From NCBI RefSeq assembly GCF_011040385.1, contig NZ_JAAIKB010000004.1, positions 1 through 64,000 of the forward strand: 64,000 bases of DNA, given 5' to 3'. The stretch comes from Falsiroseomonas algicola (GTDB lineage Bacteria; Pseudomonadota; Alphaproteobacteria; Acetobacterales; Acetobacteraceae). Positions 27,470 through 35,823 of this stretch are shown here, piece by piece (positions within the stretch are counted from its first letter, which is position 1; the number at the start of each line of letters is the position of its first letter). The notes under the pieces were generated by a model, which was not told the origin of the DNA, searched no databases, and worked only from the letters and a program-made list of their open reading frames with translations. A program made the translations under genes and the position numbers.

Positions 27470-29110
27470 TCACTCCGCCGCGCACACGAAACTGGCGGCG
27501 TTGTTCTGGTCCCCCTCCCCGCGATAGCGCGGGAAGGTCGGCGCGGCGCAGAGCGGCCGGGTGCGGCCGCGGGTCTGGCTCGTGGTGCCATCCACCACGA
27601 CCTGCCCCTGTGGCGGCACGCCGTTCTCCACCCAATTGTCGAGTGCGGCCACGCTGCCCCATTGCGGCGCGAAGCGCCCGCCGCCATGGGCGAGGCCGGG
27701 CAGCAGGAAGAAGCGCGCGAAGCCATCCGCGCGCGCCTCCCCCATCGTCTCCCGCATGCGCTGGTGCAGCCGCGCATTCTCCCAGGGGCTGACGCTCGGA
27801 TCGTCATTGCCCTGCAGCAGGATCAGCTTGCCCCCACGCTGCGCGAAGGCCGAGAGGTCGGCGCGCGACGCATCGAACAGCCGCGAGATCTCGAGGATCC
27901 GCTCCCGCTGCGGCCCCTCCGCAGTCACGTCCAGCCTCCGCATGTCGAGGTCGCGGCCCCCATTCACGAAGTAGCGGAAGAACTGGTAGGCGCGATCGAC
28001 GTGATGCGCGTTGGGCCCCGATCGCGGCGGCGAGGTCAGCGCCGCCTGGCTGCCCAACTGCATCGCGATCCCCTCCAGGCTGTTGTAGCCGAGGTAATCA
28101 TGCAGCCCGTTCGCGAAGGCATAGGGCAGCGTGTAGCCCTGGTGATAGACGCGCATGGTGCGGTCGATCTGGGTCGCGGTCAGGCAATGCGCGGGATGCC
28201 CCGTCTCCCCCGCCTTGCAGCGCAGCGCCTCCAGCGCCGCGCTCGCGCCGGCGCGGCAGGCGGCGGGGTTGCTGACCAGCCCATCCGCCACGCCATCCAG
28301 CCCGTCGCAGCGCTGGAGCGATTCCTGCGCGATCCGCGTCACCATCGCCGGCGGGATCCACCCCGCCGCGTCATCGTCATAGACCGCGCGCCCCAGCATC
28401 GCGCCCCAGAGCCGCAGCCCCATGTAGCTGCTGACGGGATACCAGGAGATGATGCCGTCATAGGCCTCCGGCCAGCGCATCGCGGCCGTCAGCCCCTCCC
28501 GCCCGCCGGTGGAGCCGCCGTTGAAGTAGACGCGGCGCGGCGCCTGCCCGTAGCGCGCCTCCGCCACCGCGCGCACCGCATCCAGCGTCTTCCGGATGTG
28601 CGCGTAGCCGAAATTATGCAGCGCCTCGTCATTCAGCGCGAAGGAGGCATCGTCCGCGCTCTCCGCCTGGTGGCCGCTATCGCCCGCGAAGGTCAGGAAG
28701 CCGCGCGCCAGCGGCGTCGCCGCGCCCTGCAGCCCATGCACCTCCGGCCCGGTGGTGACGGGAATGCGGCCATTGTAGCCACCGCCGCCGAACTGCAGCG
28801 CCTTGCGGTTCCAATGGGTCGGCAGGTTGGCCTGGAAGCGGATCTCGGGCGCCGTCGGATCGACCGGCGCGATGGCGCCCATCACCCGGCAGTATTCGCC
28901 ATTGGGATTGCCGGCCTCGTTCGCCGGCACCAGCCGCACCGCCGTGATGGCGGCGCCGGAAGTTGGCAGGGTGATGGCCGTGGCCGGGATGCGGAGCCCC
29001 GTGAGCGCCGCGCAGGCCTGGTCGGGGGAGGGCGTCTGCGCCCAGGCCGGAAAGGTGGCGGCAGGCAAGGCAGTGGCGGCCAGCGCCGCCACCACGAGGG
29101 TGTGCTTCAT
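27470..29110 (-). CDS. Tannase/feruloyl esterase family protein
   Basis: 546 residues from the ATG at 29110. Signal peptide 1-25 ends in AWAQ. The fold signature is evident: nucleophile in YFNGGSTGGREGLTAAMRWPEAYDG, a calcium-loop-like segment CDGLDGVADGLVSNPAAC, and the paired cysteines CDG...C characteristic of tannases that place a disulfide beside the triad. The catalytic Asp and His are likely in LLQGNDDPSVSP and LPGLAHGGG. Such enzymes split galloyl or feruloyl esters of plant phenolics in the periplasm. It lies in an operon after a Bug-type binding protein and a GalD-like tautomerase, consistent with growth on aromatic esters. Confidence 0.9.
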   Translation of the reverse strand: MKHTLVVAALAATALPAATFPAWAQTPSPDQACAALTGLRIPATAITLPTSGAAITAVRLVPANEAGNPNGEYCRVMGAIAPVDPTAPEIRFQANLPTHWNRKALQFGGGGYNGRIPVTTGPEVHGLQGAATPLARGFLTFAGDSGHQAESADDASFALNDEALHNFGYAHIRKTLDAVRAVAEARYGQAPRRVYFNGGSTGGREGLTAAMRWPEAYDGIISWYPVSSYMGLRLWGAMLGRAVYDDDAAGWIPPAMVTRIAQESLQRCDGLDGVADGLVSNPAACRAGASAALEALRCKAGETGHPAHCLTATQIDRTMRVYHQGYTLPYAFANGLHDYLGYNSLEGIAMQLGSQAALTSPPRSGPNAHHVDRAYQFFRYFVNGGRDLDMRRLDVTAEGPQRERILEISRLFDASRADLSAFAQRGGKLILLQGNDDPSVSPWENARLHQRMRETMGEARADGFARFFLLPGLAHGGGRFAPQWGSVAALDNWVENGVPPQGQVVVDGTTSQTRGRTRPLCAAPTFPRYRGEGDQNNAASFVCAAE

Positions 29111-29207
29111 GAACCCGTTCCCTTCCCCTGCGCCCCGGCGGCAGGCCGGGGTCGCATTGCGCCCCGCCTTGATGGCGGGGTCGCGCAACACACCCCTTCG
29201 GGTGTCA
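29111..29207 (-). promoter_or_regulatory. Intercistronic block of hairpins
   Basis: Between the Bug protein stop and the tannase start lie several hairpins: CCCCGCC (29162-29168) with GGCGGGG (29174-29180), extended outward by TTGCG/CGCAA; ACACCC with GGGTGT just before the Bug protein stop; and CCCCGG with CCGGGG near 29133-29151. This could be an mRNA-processing or attenuation site that sets unequal expression within the operon. Confidence 0.45.
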
Positions 29208-30176
29208 GTCCACCGTGATGTTGGCCTGCCGGACGACGGTTGCCCAGCGTTCCCGCTCCCACTTGATGAGGTCGGCGAAGCCCTTGCCATCCAGGGTGGA
29301 GGGCTCGGCGCCTTCGTCGCGCAGGCGGCGCACCACCTCCGGATTGCCGAGCGCGTCACGCATCGCGGCATAGAGGCGGGTCTTCACCGGCTCCGGCGTA
29401 CCCCGCGGCACCAGCAGCCCGTACCAGGCGGTCGCCTTGTAGCCCGGGATGGTCTCCGCGACCGTCGGGATGTTGGGCAGGATGGTCATGCGCGCATCGC
29501 CCGTCACCGCCAGCGGCCGCAATGCGTTGCTGGTCAGCAGGCCGACGACGGAAGGCAGCGTGGTGATCATGAAGTGGAGATGTCCCGCCACCACGTCGGT
29601 CAGCGCCGGCGCGGCGCCGCGGAAGGGCACATGCTCCGCCTCCAGCCCCGCCATCTGCAGCATCAGCGCCGCCGCCAGGTGGCTCGCCGATCCGTTGGAG
29701 GCGCTGCCATAGGTGATGTTGCCGCGCGCGGCGCGGATCTCGCCCAGCAGTTCCTGCAGGTTCGTCGCGCGGGACTTCGGCCCCACCACGACGATCAGCG
29801 GCGCATCGGCGACGAGGCCGATCGGCTCCAGCGCCGTCTCCGGGTTCACCCGCATGTTGCGGAAGAGGGAGACGTTGACGCTCATCGGGCCATGGTTGCC
29901 CATCAGCATCGTGTAGCCATCGGGGCGCGCGCTGGCCGCGGCCTCGGTCGCGATGTTGCCACCCGCACCCGGCCGGTTCTCCACCACCACTGGCTGGCCG
30001 AGCGAGGGGCTCATGGCATTGGCGACGGTGCGCGCGATCAGGTCCGTGCCCCCGCCCGGCGCGAAGGCCAGCAGGATGCGGATGGGGCGGCTCGGGAAGG
30101 GGGCTTCCTGCGCCAGGGCCGGCGCGGCGAAGGGCGCGGCGAGGGCAGAACCCAGCAGCGTGCGGCGATCGATCAT
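29205..30176 (-). CDS. Bug-family tripartite tricarboxylate transporter substrate-binding protein
   Basis: 323 residues. Starts MIDRRTLLGSALAAPFAAPALAQE, a signal peptide with a twin-arginine-like DRRTLLG. The mature protein has the Bug/TctC hallmarks: PSRPIRILLAFAPGGGTDLIAR, VVENRPGAGGNIATEAAA, DGYTMLMG and NLPTVAE-like NIPTVAETIPGYKATAWYGLLVPRGTPEPV. These periplasmic proteins capture carboxylates or aromatic acids. The membrane partners TctA/TctB are absent nearby, which is common since Bug proteins are often orphan. Gene order suggests it binds a substrate or product of the esterases. Start chosen for the signal peptide and AAGGAA upstream. Confidence 0.9.
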   Translation of the reverse strand: MIDRRTLLGSALAAPFAAPALAQEAPFPSRPIRILLAFAPGGGTDLIARTVANAMSPSLGQPVVVENRPGAGGNIATEAAASARPDGYTMLMGNHGPMSVNVSLFRNMRVNPETALEPIGLVADAPLIVVVGPKSRATNLQELLGEIRAARGNITYGSASNGSASHLAAALMLQMAGLEAEHVPFRGAAPALTDVVAGHLHFMITTLPSVVGLLTSNALRPLAVTGDARMTILPNIPTVAETIPGYKATAWYGLLVPRGTPEPVKTRLYAAMRDALGNPEVVRRLRDEGAEPSTLDGKGFADLIKWERERWATVVRQANITVD

Positions 30177-30219
30177 GGTGACGGGTTTCCTTGTTCTTTT
30201 GTGGGAAGCGAAGAAGTCT

Positions 30220-31305
30220 TCAATCCGCCGCATCCGGCAGCCGGGCATGCCCTGGCCAGATCGCGGCAGGAATCAGCAGCGTGCCCTCGAAGATGCGGCG
30301 CGCGGTGCGGAGCGTCCCGGCCCAGGCCACGGCATCGCCCTCCATCCCGATCGGCACCTCCATGATGCCGGAGGGATGGGCGATCCGCACCACCTCCCCG
30401 GCCCCTGCCACGGTGGCGACCGTGCCCGCCAGCCGCACCGCGGCGGCCAGCGTGATGCCGCCCGTCACCGCCATGGCGCGGTGGCAGGCATGCGGCGTGA
30501 AGTAGCGCGCGGCGAGGTCCGCGCCCTCCGCCGAGGGCCCGACCAGCGCCGGCTTCGGCACCACGCTGTCGCTGACATCGCCAAGGCCCATGCGCCGCCC
30601 CGCTTCCAGGCGCAGCGCCTCCAGCCGCGCGCGCAGCACGAGGTCGGCTTCCAGCGCCTCCGGCCGGTCCTCCGCCGAGACACCGAGCGACGCCGCGGGC
30701 ACCAGCATCATCGGCATGGCGCCGTCGATCAGCGTGACGGGCACGCCCTCGATCGTCTCCATCCGCTGCCCGGTCGGGAACATCGCCCCTGTCTTGCTGC
30801 CGGCCACGTCGCGGAAGCGCAGCACGATCGGCGCCGCCGTGCCGGGCACGCCGGGGATCGTCGCATCGCCCTCATAGGTCACGCGCCCGCCCGGTGTCCT
30901 CACCGCGGCATCGACCAGCGCGCCGGTATTGACGTTGCGGATGCGCACCACCGTCTCCTCGCCCGTGGCGCGGACCAGCCCGGCCTCGATCGCGAAGGGC
31001 CCGACGCCGGCCAGCATGTTCCCGCAATTTGGCTTGGTATCCACCAGCGCGCGGCCGACATCGACCTGCGCGAAGAGGTAGTCGACATCGATACCCGGAA
31101 GCGCGGAGCGGGAGACGATCGCGACCTTGCTCGTCAGCGTCTGCGCGCCGCCGATGCCATCCACCTGCATCGGGTGCGGCGATCCCATGGCGGCGAGCAG
31201 CACGGCATCGCGCGTCGCCTCCTCCGCCGGCAGGTCATCGGCCAGGAAGAAGGGGCCGCGGCTGGTGCCGCCGCGCATCAGGACGCAGGGGATGCGGGTC
31301 TGCAT
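30220..31305 (-). CDS. 4-oxalomesaconate tautomerase family (GalD/PrpF)
   Basis: 361 residues, the length of Pseudomonas putida GalD. The PrpF-fold motifs are MRGGTSRGPFF at the N-terminus, GSPHPMQVDGIGGAQTLTSKVAIVS, PNCGNMLAGVGPFAIEAGLV with the catalytic-position cysteine (C in NCGNM), and HACHRAMAVTGG with a second cysteine. GalD isomerises oxalomesaconate keto to enol in gallate degradation; PrpF relatives isomerise aconitates or other unsaturated acids. The tannase-family esterase in the same operon favours the gallate reading, but gallate dioxygenase and the later enzymes are not in the window, so the call stays at family level. Confidence 0.82.
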   Translation of the reverse strand: MQTRIPCVLMRGGTSRGPFFLADDLPAEEATRDAVLLAAMGSPHPMQVDGIGGAQTLTSKVAIVSRSALPGIDVDYLFAQVDVGRALVDTKPNCGNMLAGVGPFAIEAGLVRATGEETVVRIRNVNTGALVDAAVRTPGGRVTYEGDATIPGVPGTAAPIVLRFRDVAGSKTGAMFPTGQRMETIEGVPVTLIDGAMPMMLVPAASLGVSAEDRPEALEADLVLRARLEALRLEAGRRMGLGDVSDSVVPKPALVGPSAEGADLAARYFTPHACHRAMAVTGGITLAAAVRLAGTVATVAGAGEVVRIAHPSGIMEVPIGMEGDAVAWAGTLRTARRIFEGTLLIPAAIWPGHARLPDAAD

Positions 31306-31378
31306 GGAGTTTCCGGCCGTTTCCGCCGCGCGTGATAGCCGCGCCCATCCACGCGGAGTAGTGCAAAGATCGGCAGTA

Positions 31379-31399
31379 TTCTTGCATCCCTCGCAAGAA
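31379..31399. promoter_or_regulatory. LysR-type regulator box
   Basis: TTCTTGC (31379-31385) and GCAAGAA (31393-31399) form a perfect 7-bp inverted repeat with a 7-base gap, containing the T-N11-A core of LysR boxes (TGC...GCA). It lies between the divergent lysR and galD-like genes, 20 bases before the lysR ATG. A looser half-site GTGCAAAG is ~14 bases away. Likely autoregulatory and activating site. Confidence 0.7.
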
Positions 31400-31419
31400 C
31401 GAAGCAGGCTCCCTTCGTC

Positions 31420-32313
31420 ATGGCCATCGCCCTCGACCAGCTGCGCACCTTCGTCGCCGTCGCGGAAGCCGGGGGCCTGACCCCGGCGGCGGAGACGCTG
31501 CATCTATCGCTGCCCGCGATTTCCAGGCGGTTGACGGCGCTGGAGGAGGAGCTGGGCGTCGCCCTCCTCACCCGCTCCACCCGCCGCGTGGCGCTGACCC
31601 AGACCGGCCGGGAATTCCTGCCCCGCGCCCGGCGGCTGCTGGATGAGCTGGAGGAAAGCCTGCTCGGCATCCGGGAGGTGGCGGCCCAGCGGCGGGGGCT
31701 CGTTGTCCTCGCCTGCATCCCGACCGCCGCCTACTATTTCCTGCCCGCGACCCTGGCGGCCTTCGCGCGCCGCTTCCCCGCCGTCCGCGTCCGCGCCATG
31801 GACCTCTCGGCGGAGGGTGTCACCGACGCCGTCGCCACCGGCGCCGCGGAATTCGGCGTCGGCATGGAGGGCGCGGCCCACCCGGAGGTCGAGTTCCGCC
31901 CGATGCGGCGCGACCCCTTCGTGCTGGCCTGCCGGCGGGACCATCGCCTGGCGCGCCGCCGCGCCGTCCGCTGGCAGGATCTGGAGGGGGAGCGCCTGGT
32001 CGGCGTCTCCCGCCGCTCCGGCAACCGGCTGATCCTGGACCGCGCCCTGCTGCCCCGCGGCATCAGCCCCAACTGGCACTATGAGGCCGAGCACCTCTCG
32101 ACCAGCCTCGGCCTGGTGGAGGCCGGGCTCGGCCTCGCCGTGGTGCCGCGCCTCGCCCTGCCGCGGGACCCCCACCCCGTTCTCGTCGCCCGGACGCTCA
32201 CCGACCCCACCGTCGATCGCGCCACGGGGCTGCTGCTGAAGCGCGGCGCGGAGCCCGGCCCCGCCGCCCGCGCCCTGATCGACCTGCTGGCCAAGGGCAT
32301 GCGGGGGGCTTGA
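31420..32313 (+). CDS. LysR-family transcriptional regulator
   Basis: 297 residues. Winged helix-turn-helix at 1-65 (LDQLRTFVAVAEAGGLTPAAETLHLSLPAISRRLTALEEELGVALLTRSTRRVALTQTG), followed by the periplasmic-binding-protein-like effector domain from ~90. It is divergent from the tautomerase-esterase operon with a 114-base shared control region holding a LysR box, so it most likely activates that operon in response to an aromatic or dicarboxylate inducer. Effector not predictable. Confidence 0.93.
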   Translation: MAIALDQLRTFVAVAEAGGLTPAAETLHLSLPAISRRLTALEEELGVALLTRSTRRVALTQTGREFLPRARRLLDELEESLLGIREVAAQRRGLVVLACIPTAAYYFLPATLAAFARRFPAVRVRAMDLSAEGVTDAVATGAAEFGVGMEGAAHPEVEFRPMRRDPFVLACRRDHRLARRRAVRWQDLEGERLVGVSRRSGNRLILDRALLPRGISPNWHYEAEHLSTSLGLVEAGLGLAVVPRLALPRDPHPVLVARTLTDPTVDRATGLLLKRGAEPGPAARALIDLLAKGMRGA

Positions 32314-32345
32314 TCCCGCGCGCCCCGCGCGCTCCCTTGGCCGGC

Positions 32346-32909
32346 ATGCCGGATGTCCGTCCCCCCGCCTTCCAGCCAACCGTCGCGCAGCTGTTCCTCA
32401 CCTATCTCAAGATCGGCCTGGTCGGCTTCGGGGGCGTGAATGCCTGGGCCCGCCGCGTGCTGGTGGAGGAGAAGCGCTGGCTGACCGAGCAGGAATATGC
32501 GGAGGTGCTGGGCCTCGGTCAGGTCCTGCCCGGCCCCAATGCGCTGAACGTCGCCATCCAGCTCGGCGACCGCTTCCGCGGCGGCCCCGGCGCGCTCGCC
32601 ACCACGATCGGCCTCTTCGGCGGCCCGCTGGTGGTGCTGATGGGCCTTGCCATCCTGCATGACGCCTATGGGGAGGTGCCGCTGGTGAAGGCGGTTCTGG
32701 CCGGCACGGCGGCGACGGCGGCGGGCATGATCCTCGGCACCGCGCTCAAGATGGCGACCAAGCTCAAGCCGAGCCTGCCCATCATCGCGGTCGGCATCGC
32801 GGCGCTGATCGGCGGCGCGGCCCTGCGGCTTCCCCTGCCTTACATCGTCCTCGGCCTCGCCCCCTTCGGCATCGCCGCCGCCTGGTGGACGATGAAGGCC
32901 CGCGCATGA
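32346..32909 (+). CDS. Chromate transporter, first half (ChrA family, short type)
   Basis: 187 residues, one of the two half-size CHR proteins that together make a full-length ChrA. Motifs: FLTYLKIGLVGFGGVNAWARRVLVEE, EYAEVLGLGQVLPGPNALNVAIQLG (the PGP signature) and six hydrophobic segments. A TTG at 32310 extends the frame into the lysR stop, but the ATG at 32346 gives the conserved N-terminus. It overlaps its partner by four bases (ATGA). The family exports chromate or sulfate-like anions; no chromate regulator is present, so the physiological substrate is open. Confidence 0.87.
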   Translation: MPDVRPPAFQPTVAQLFLTYLKIGLVGFGGVNAWARRVLVEEKRWLTEQEYAEVLGLGQVLPGPNALNVAIQLGDRFRGGPGALATTIGLFGGPLVVLMGLAILHDAYGEVPLVKAVLAGTAATAAGMILGTALKMATKLKPSLPIIAVGIAALIGGAALRLPLPYIVLGLAPFGIAAAWWTMKARA

Positions 32910-33460
32910 ACGACCAGGGCGGCGTTCTCCTCCAGATCGCCATCGGCTTCGCCGCCATCTCCATGATCGCGGTGGGCGGCGGCATTGCCGTGGTGCCGGA
33001 GATGAACCGCCTGGTCGTGGACGTGCATGGCTGGATGTCCGATGCGCGCTTCGCCCAGCTCTTCGCCCTCGCCCAGGCCGCGCCGGGGCCCAATGTGCTG
33101 GTCGTCGGCCTGATCGGCTGGCAGGTGGCGGGGCTCACAGGCATGCTGGTGGCGACGCTGGCCATGACCGGCCCCGCGGGCCTCTTCGCCTTCGGCTTCT
33201 CCAAGCTGCGCGGCCGCCTGGCCGGCGCGCGCTGGCTCCGCATCGTGGAGAAGGGGCTGGTCCCCATCGCGGTGGGGCTGATCTTCTCCTCCGGCGTCAT
33301 CCTCGCCCAGGGCGCGGCGCACCCCGCCGGCCCCGGCACCGCCATCAGCGTGCTGGCGGTCTGCCTGACCGTCTTCTCCACCCTCTTCGTCTGGCTGACC
33401 GATCGCAGCCCGCTCTGGGTCCTCGTGATCGGCGCCGTCGCGGGGGCGCTGCTTCTGTAG
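32906..33460 (+). CDS. Chromate transporter, second half (ChrA family, short type)
   Basis: 184 residues with the same domain as the preceding gene in the inverted-topology form: IAIGFAAISMIAVGGGIAVVPEMNRLVVD, FAQLFALAQAAPGPNVLVVGLIGWQVAGL with the PGP motif, then about five hydrophobic segments. The ATG overlaps the upstream TGA. Short CHR genes occur as tandem pairs whose products assemble with opposite orientation, which fits here. Together they would make one inner-membrane carrier. Confidence 0.87.
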   Translation: MNDQGGVLLQIAIGFAAISMIAVGGGIAVVPEMNRLVVDVHGWMSDARFAQLFALAQAAPGPNVLVVGLIGWQVAGLTGMLVATLAMTGPAGLFAFGFSKLRGRLAGARWLRIVEKGLVPIAVGLIFSSGVILAQGAAHPAGPGTAISVLAVCLTVFSTLFVWLTDRSPLWVLVIGAVAGALLL

Positions 33461-33505
33461 CCACCCCACGGCGACAGCCCGCGCGGGCCGGGCTATACCC
33501 GCGCC

Positions 33506-34933
33506 ATGCCCGACGCCCCCACCCCGGCCGGCCTGCTGGACAGGCTGCACGCGCTCCTCGGTCCCCGCGGCCTGCTGACGGACCCCGGCGACATCGCGCC
33601 CCACCTCTCCGACTGGCGCGCCCTCTACCAGGGCCGCGCGCTGGCCGTGGCGCGCCCGGCCGATACGGCGGAAGTGGCGACCGTGGTGAAGCTGGCGCAG
33701 GAGACCGGCACGCCCATCACCGTGCAGGGCGGCAATACCTCCATGGTCGGCGGCGCCGTGCCGGATGAAAGCGGCCGCCACCTGGTGCTCTCGCTCGCCC
33801 GCCTCAACCGGATCCGGGATTGCGACCCCGTGGACATGACCATGACGGCCGAGGCCGGCGTGGTGCTGAAGACCGCGCAGAACGCCGCGCAGGATGCCGG
33901 CTGCCTCTTCCCCCTCAGCCTCGGCGCGGAGGGCACGGCCACGATCGGCGGCGTGCTCTCCACCAATGCCGGCGGCAACACCACGGTCCGCTACGGCAAT
34001 GCCCGCGAATTGATGCTGGGGCTGGAGGTGGTGCTGCCCGACGGCCAGGTCTGGAACGGGCTGCGACGCCTCCGGAAGGACAATACCGGCTACGCGCTGC
34101 GCCACCTCTTCGTGGGTGCGGAGGGCACGCTCGGCATCGTCACCGCCGCCGTGCTGCGCATGTTCCCCCGCCCGCGCGACACGGCGCTGGCCCTCTGCGC
34201 CGTGGCGGATGAGGATGCGGCGCTCGGCCTGTTCCGCCGCTTCCGCGACCGGGACGAGAGCGCGGTGCGCGCCTTCGAATACATGTCCGGCACCGGCGTC
34301 GATTTCTGCGTGCAGCACATCGAGGGCATCGGCCCGCCCCTGTCCGACCGCGCCGACCACTACGTGCTGGTCGACCTCGCCTCCCCCCGCCCCGATGCCG
34401 GCCTGCGCGACATGGCGGAGGGGGTGCTGGGCGAGGCGATGGAGGAGGGCATCGTCCTCGACGCCGTCCTCGCCGAAAGCGAGGCCCAGGCCCAGAAGCT
34501 CTGGCGCATCCGGGAGGAGCATCCCGAGGCGCAGAAGCGGGAGGGGGCGTCGGTCAAGAACGACGTCTCCGTCCCGGTGTCGAAGGTGCCGGAGATGATC
34601 CGCCGCTGCTCCGCCGCCCTGGTGGAACTGATCCCCGGTAGCCGCCCGGTGCCCTTCGGCCATATCGGGGACGGCAACATCCACATGAACCTGGAACAGC
34701 CGCCGGGCATGGACCCCGCCGCCTTCCTGGCCCGCAGCCACGACATCATGGATTGCGTCAACGCCATCGTCCGCGACCTCGATGGCAGCTTCAGCGCGGA
34801 ACACGGCATCGGCCGGCTGAAGACGGACATGATGGAGGAATGGCGCGGGGGCGCGGAGTTGGATGCCATGAAGCGCATCAAGGCGGCGCTGGACCCCGCG
34901 GGCCTGATGAATCCGGGCAAGGTGCTGCCCTGA
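33506..34933 (+). CDS. FAD-binding oxidoreductase (GlcD/D-2-hydroxyglutarate dehydrogenase-like)
   Basis: 475-residue flavoprotein of the vanillyl-alcohol oxidase fold. The PCMH-type FAD domain occupies ~35-215 (ITVQGGNTSMVGGAVPDESG, LGAEGTATIGGVLSTNAGGNTTVRYGNARELMLGLEVVLPDG) and the C-terminal cap ends EHGIGRLKTDMMEEW...LDPAGLMNPGKVLP, standard for D-lactate, glycolate and D-2-hydroxyglutarate dehydrogenases. It lacks the C-terminal iron-sulfur domain of YdiJ-type proteins. Cytosolic or membrane-associated; electron acceptor unknown. Repeat copy B begins 22 bases after its stop. Confidence 0.9.
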   Translation: MPDAPTPAGLLDRLHALLGPRGLLTDPGDIAPHLSDWRALYQGRALAVARPADTAEVATVVKLAQETGTPITVQGGNTSMVGGAVPDESGRHLVLSLARLNRIRDCDPVDMTMTAEAGVVLKTAQNAAQDAGCLFPLSLGAEGTATIGGVLSTNAGGNTTVRYGNARELMLGLEVVLPDGQVWNGLRRLRKDNTGYALRHLFVGAEGTLGIVTAAVLRMFPRPRDTALALCAVADEDAALGLFRRFRDRDESAVRAFEYMSGTGVDFCVQHIEGIGPPLSDRADHYVLVDLASPRPDAGLRDMAEGVLGEAMEEGIVLDAVLAESEAQAQKLWRIREEHPEAQKREGASVKNDVSVPVSKVPEMIRRCSAALVELIPGSRPVPFGHIGDGNIHMNLEQPPGMDPAAFLARSHDIMDCVNAIVRDLDGSFSAEHGIGRLKTDMMEEWRGGAELDAMKRIKAALDPAGLMNPGKVLP

Positions 34934-34955
34934 AGCCAGGGGCTGCGTGGGCGAG

Positions 34956-35104
34956 GTGGGGAAGGCGCCGCCTTCCCCACACCCCATCCGCCCAAGGGCG
35001 GATATTTGGGGGGCAGAGCCCCCTGGACCATCGTCAATGGACAGGGTTCCAAGGGCCCGCTGGCCCTTGGCGAGGGGGTGCAGGGGGAGCAGCGCTCCCC
35101 CTGC
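34956..35104. repeat. Multi-hairpin dispersed element, copy B
   Basis: Same layout as copy A: a GTGGGGAAGG / CCTTCCCCAC stem (34956-34980), a CCGCCC / GGGCGG stem, a GGGGGGC / GCCCCC stem, the invariant CCAAGGGCC / GGCCCTTGG hairpin (35049-35070), and a closing 11-bp stem GCAGGGGGAGC (35080-35090) with GCTCCCCCTGC (35094-35104). The segment between second and third stems, CTGGACCATCGTCAAT, is identical to copy A. Its right end runs into the coding sequence of the trypsin-like lipoprotein. Confidence 0.85.
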
Positions 35105-35775
35105 TTCTCCTCCTCGCCGCCTGCGCGCCCAACGCGCCTTCCCGCCCGCCCGAAGCCGGCCTCGCCGCCACCGCGACGGTGGCCGAGATCCGCTCCGGCG
35201 AGGCGCCTTCCTGCAACGCCTCCGGCGCCGCCATCCATCTCGGCGGCGGGCGCTTCGTGACGGCGGCGCATGTGGTGGATGGCTCCGTCCAGCGGCTGCG
35301 CGGCTTCTGTCCCCCGGACAGGCAGGGCCAGCCCACCATCACGCTCGGCGTCCGCGGCACGGAGGCACCGGCCCGCATCCTCCGCGCGGGGCGCGACCGG
35401 GTCGATCCCGGCATCGGCCAGCGCTATCTCGGCGGCGAGGATTTGGCGATCGTCGCGCCGACCCGCACCCTGCCCGCGCTTCCCGCCGCCACCCCCTGCG
35501 CCGCCGCCCCGCCGCCCGGCACGGCGGCGCTGCTCGTCACGCCGCGGCGGTCCATCCGCACCCGCATCCTGGCGCCGTGGTCGGATCCCGATGCCCGCTT
35601 CGGCAGCTACCTGGAGATCCCGGAGACGCTGAACCCCGGCGAATCCGGCGGCGCGGTCTTCGTGGCCGCCTCGGGCTGCCTGGCCGGAATCGTCAGCCAC
35701 CGGGATTCCGATGGCGGCCCGCCCAGCACGCGCCTCGTGCCTGCCTCAACCATCGCGCGTTTCCTCACCCCGTGA
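35101..35775 (+). CDS. Trypsin-like serine protease, putative lipoprotein, 5' end altered
   Basis: The reading frame contains a lipoprotein signal core (LPLLLLLAAC, lipidation Cys at ~35122) followed by a chymotrypsin-fold protease: His in VTAAHVVDG, Asp in GEDLAIVAPT and Ser in NPGESGGAVF, so the triad is complete. There is no ATG, GTG or TTG in frame after the preceding gene; only CTG at 35101 is available, without a ribosome-binding site and with no positively charged n-region. The upstream codons belong to repeat copy B, which seems to have replaced the original start. Either CTG is used, or the gene is a 5'-truncated pseudogene. Start therefore uncertain. Confidence 0.6.
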   Translation: MLLLLAACAPNAPSRPPEAGLAATATVAEIRSGEAPSCNASGAAIHLGGGRFVTAAHVVDGSVQRLRGFCPPDRQGQPTITLGVRGTEAPARILRAGRDRVDPGIGQRYLGGEDLAIVAPTRTLPALPAATPCAAAPPPGTAALLVTPRRSIRTRILAPWSDPDARFGSYLEIPETLNPGESGGAVFVAASGCLAGIVSHRDSDGGPPSTRLVPASTIARFLTP

Positions 35776-35823
35776 TCCGGCCCGCTTTGCCCCGCCCCCC
35801 GAAGGGCTGGTAGAAGGGGTGGG

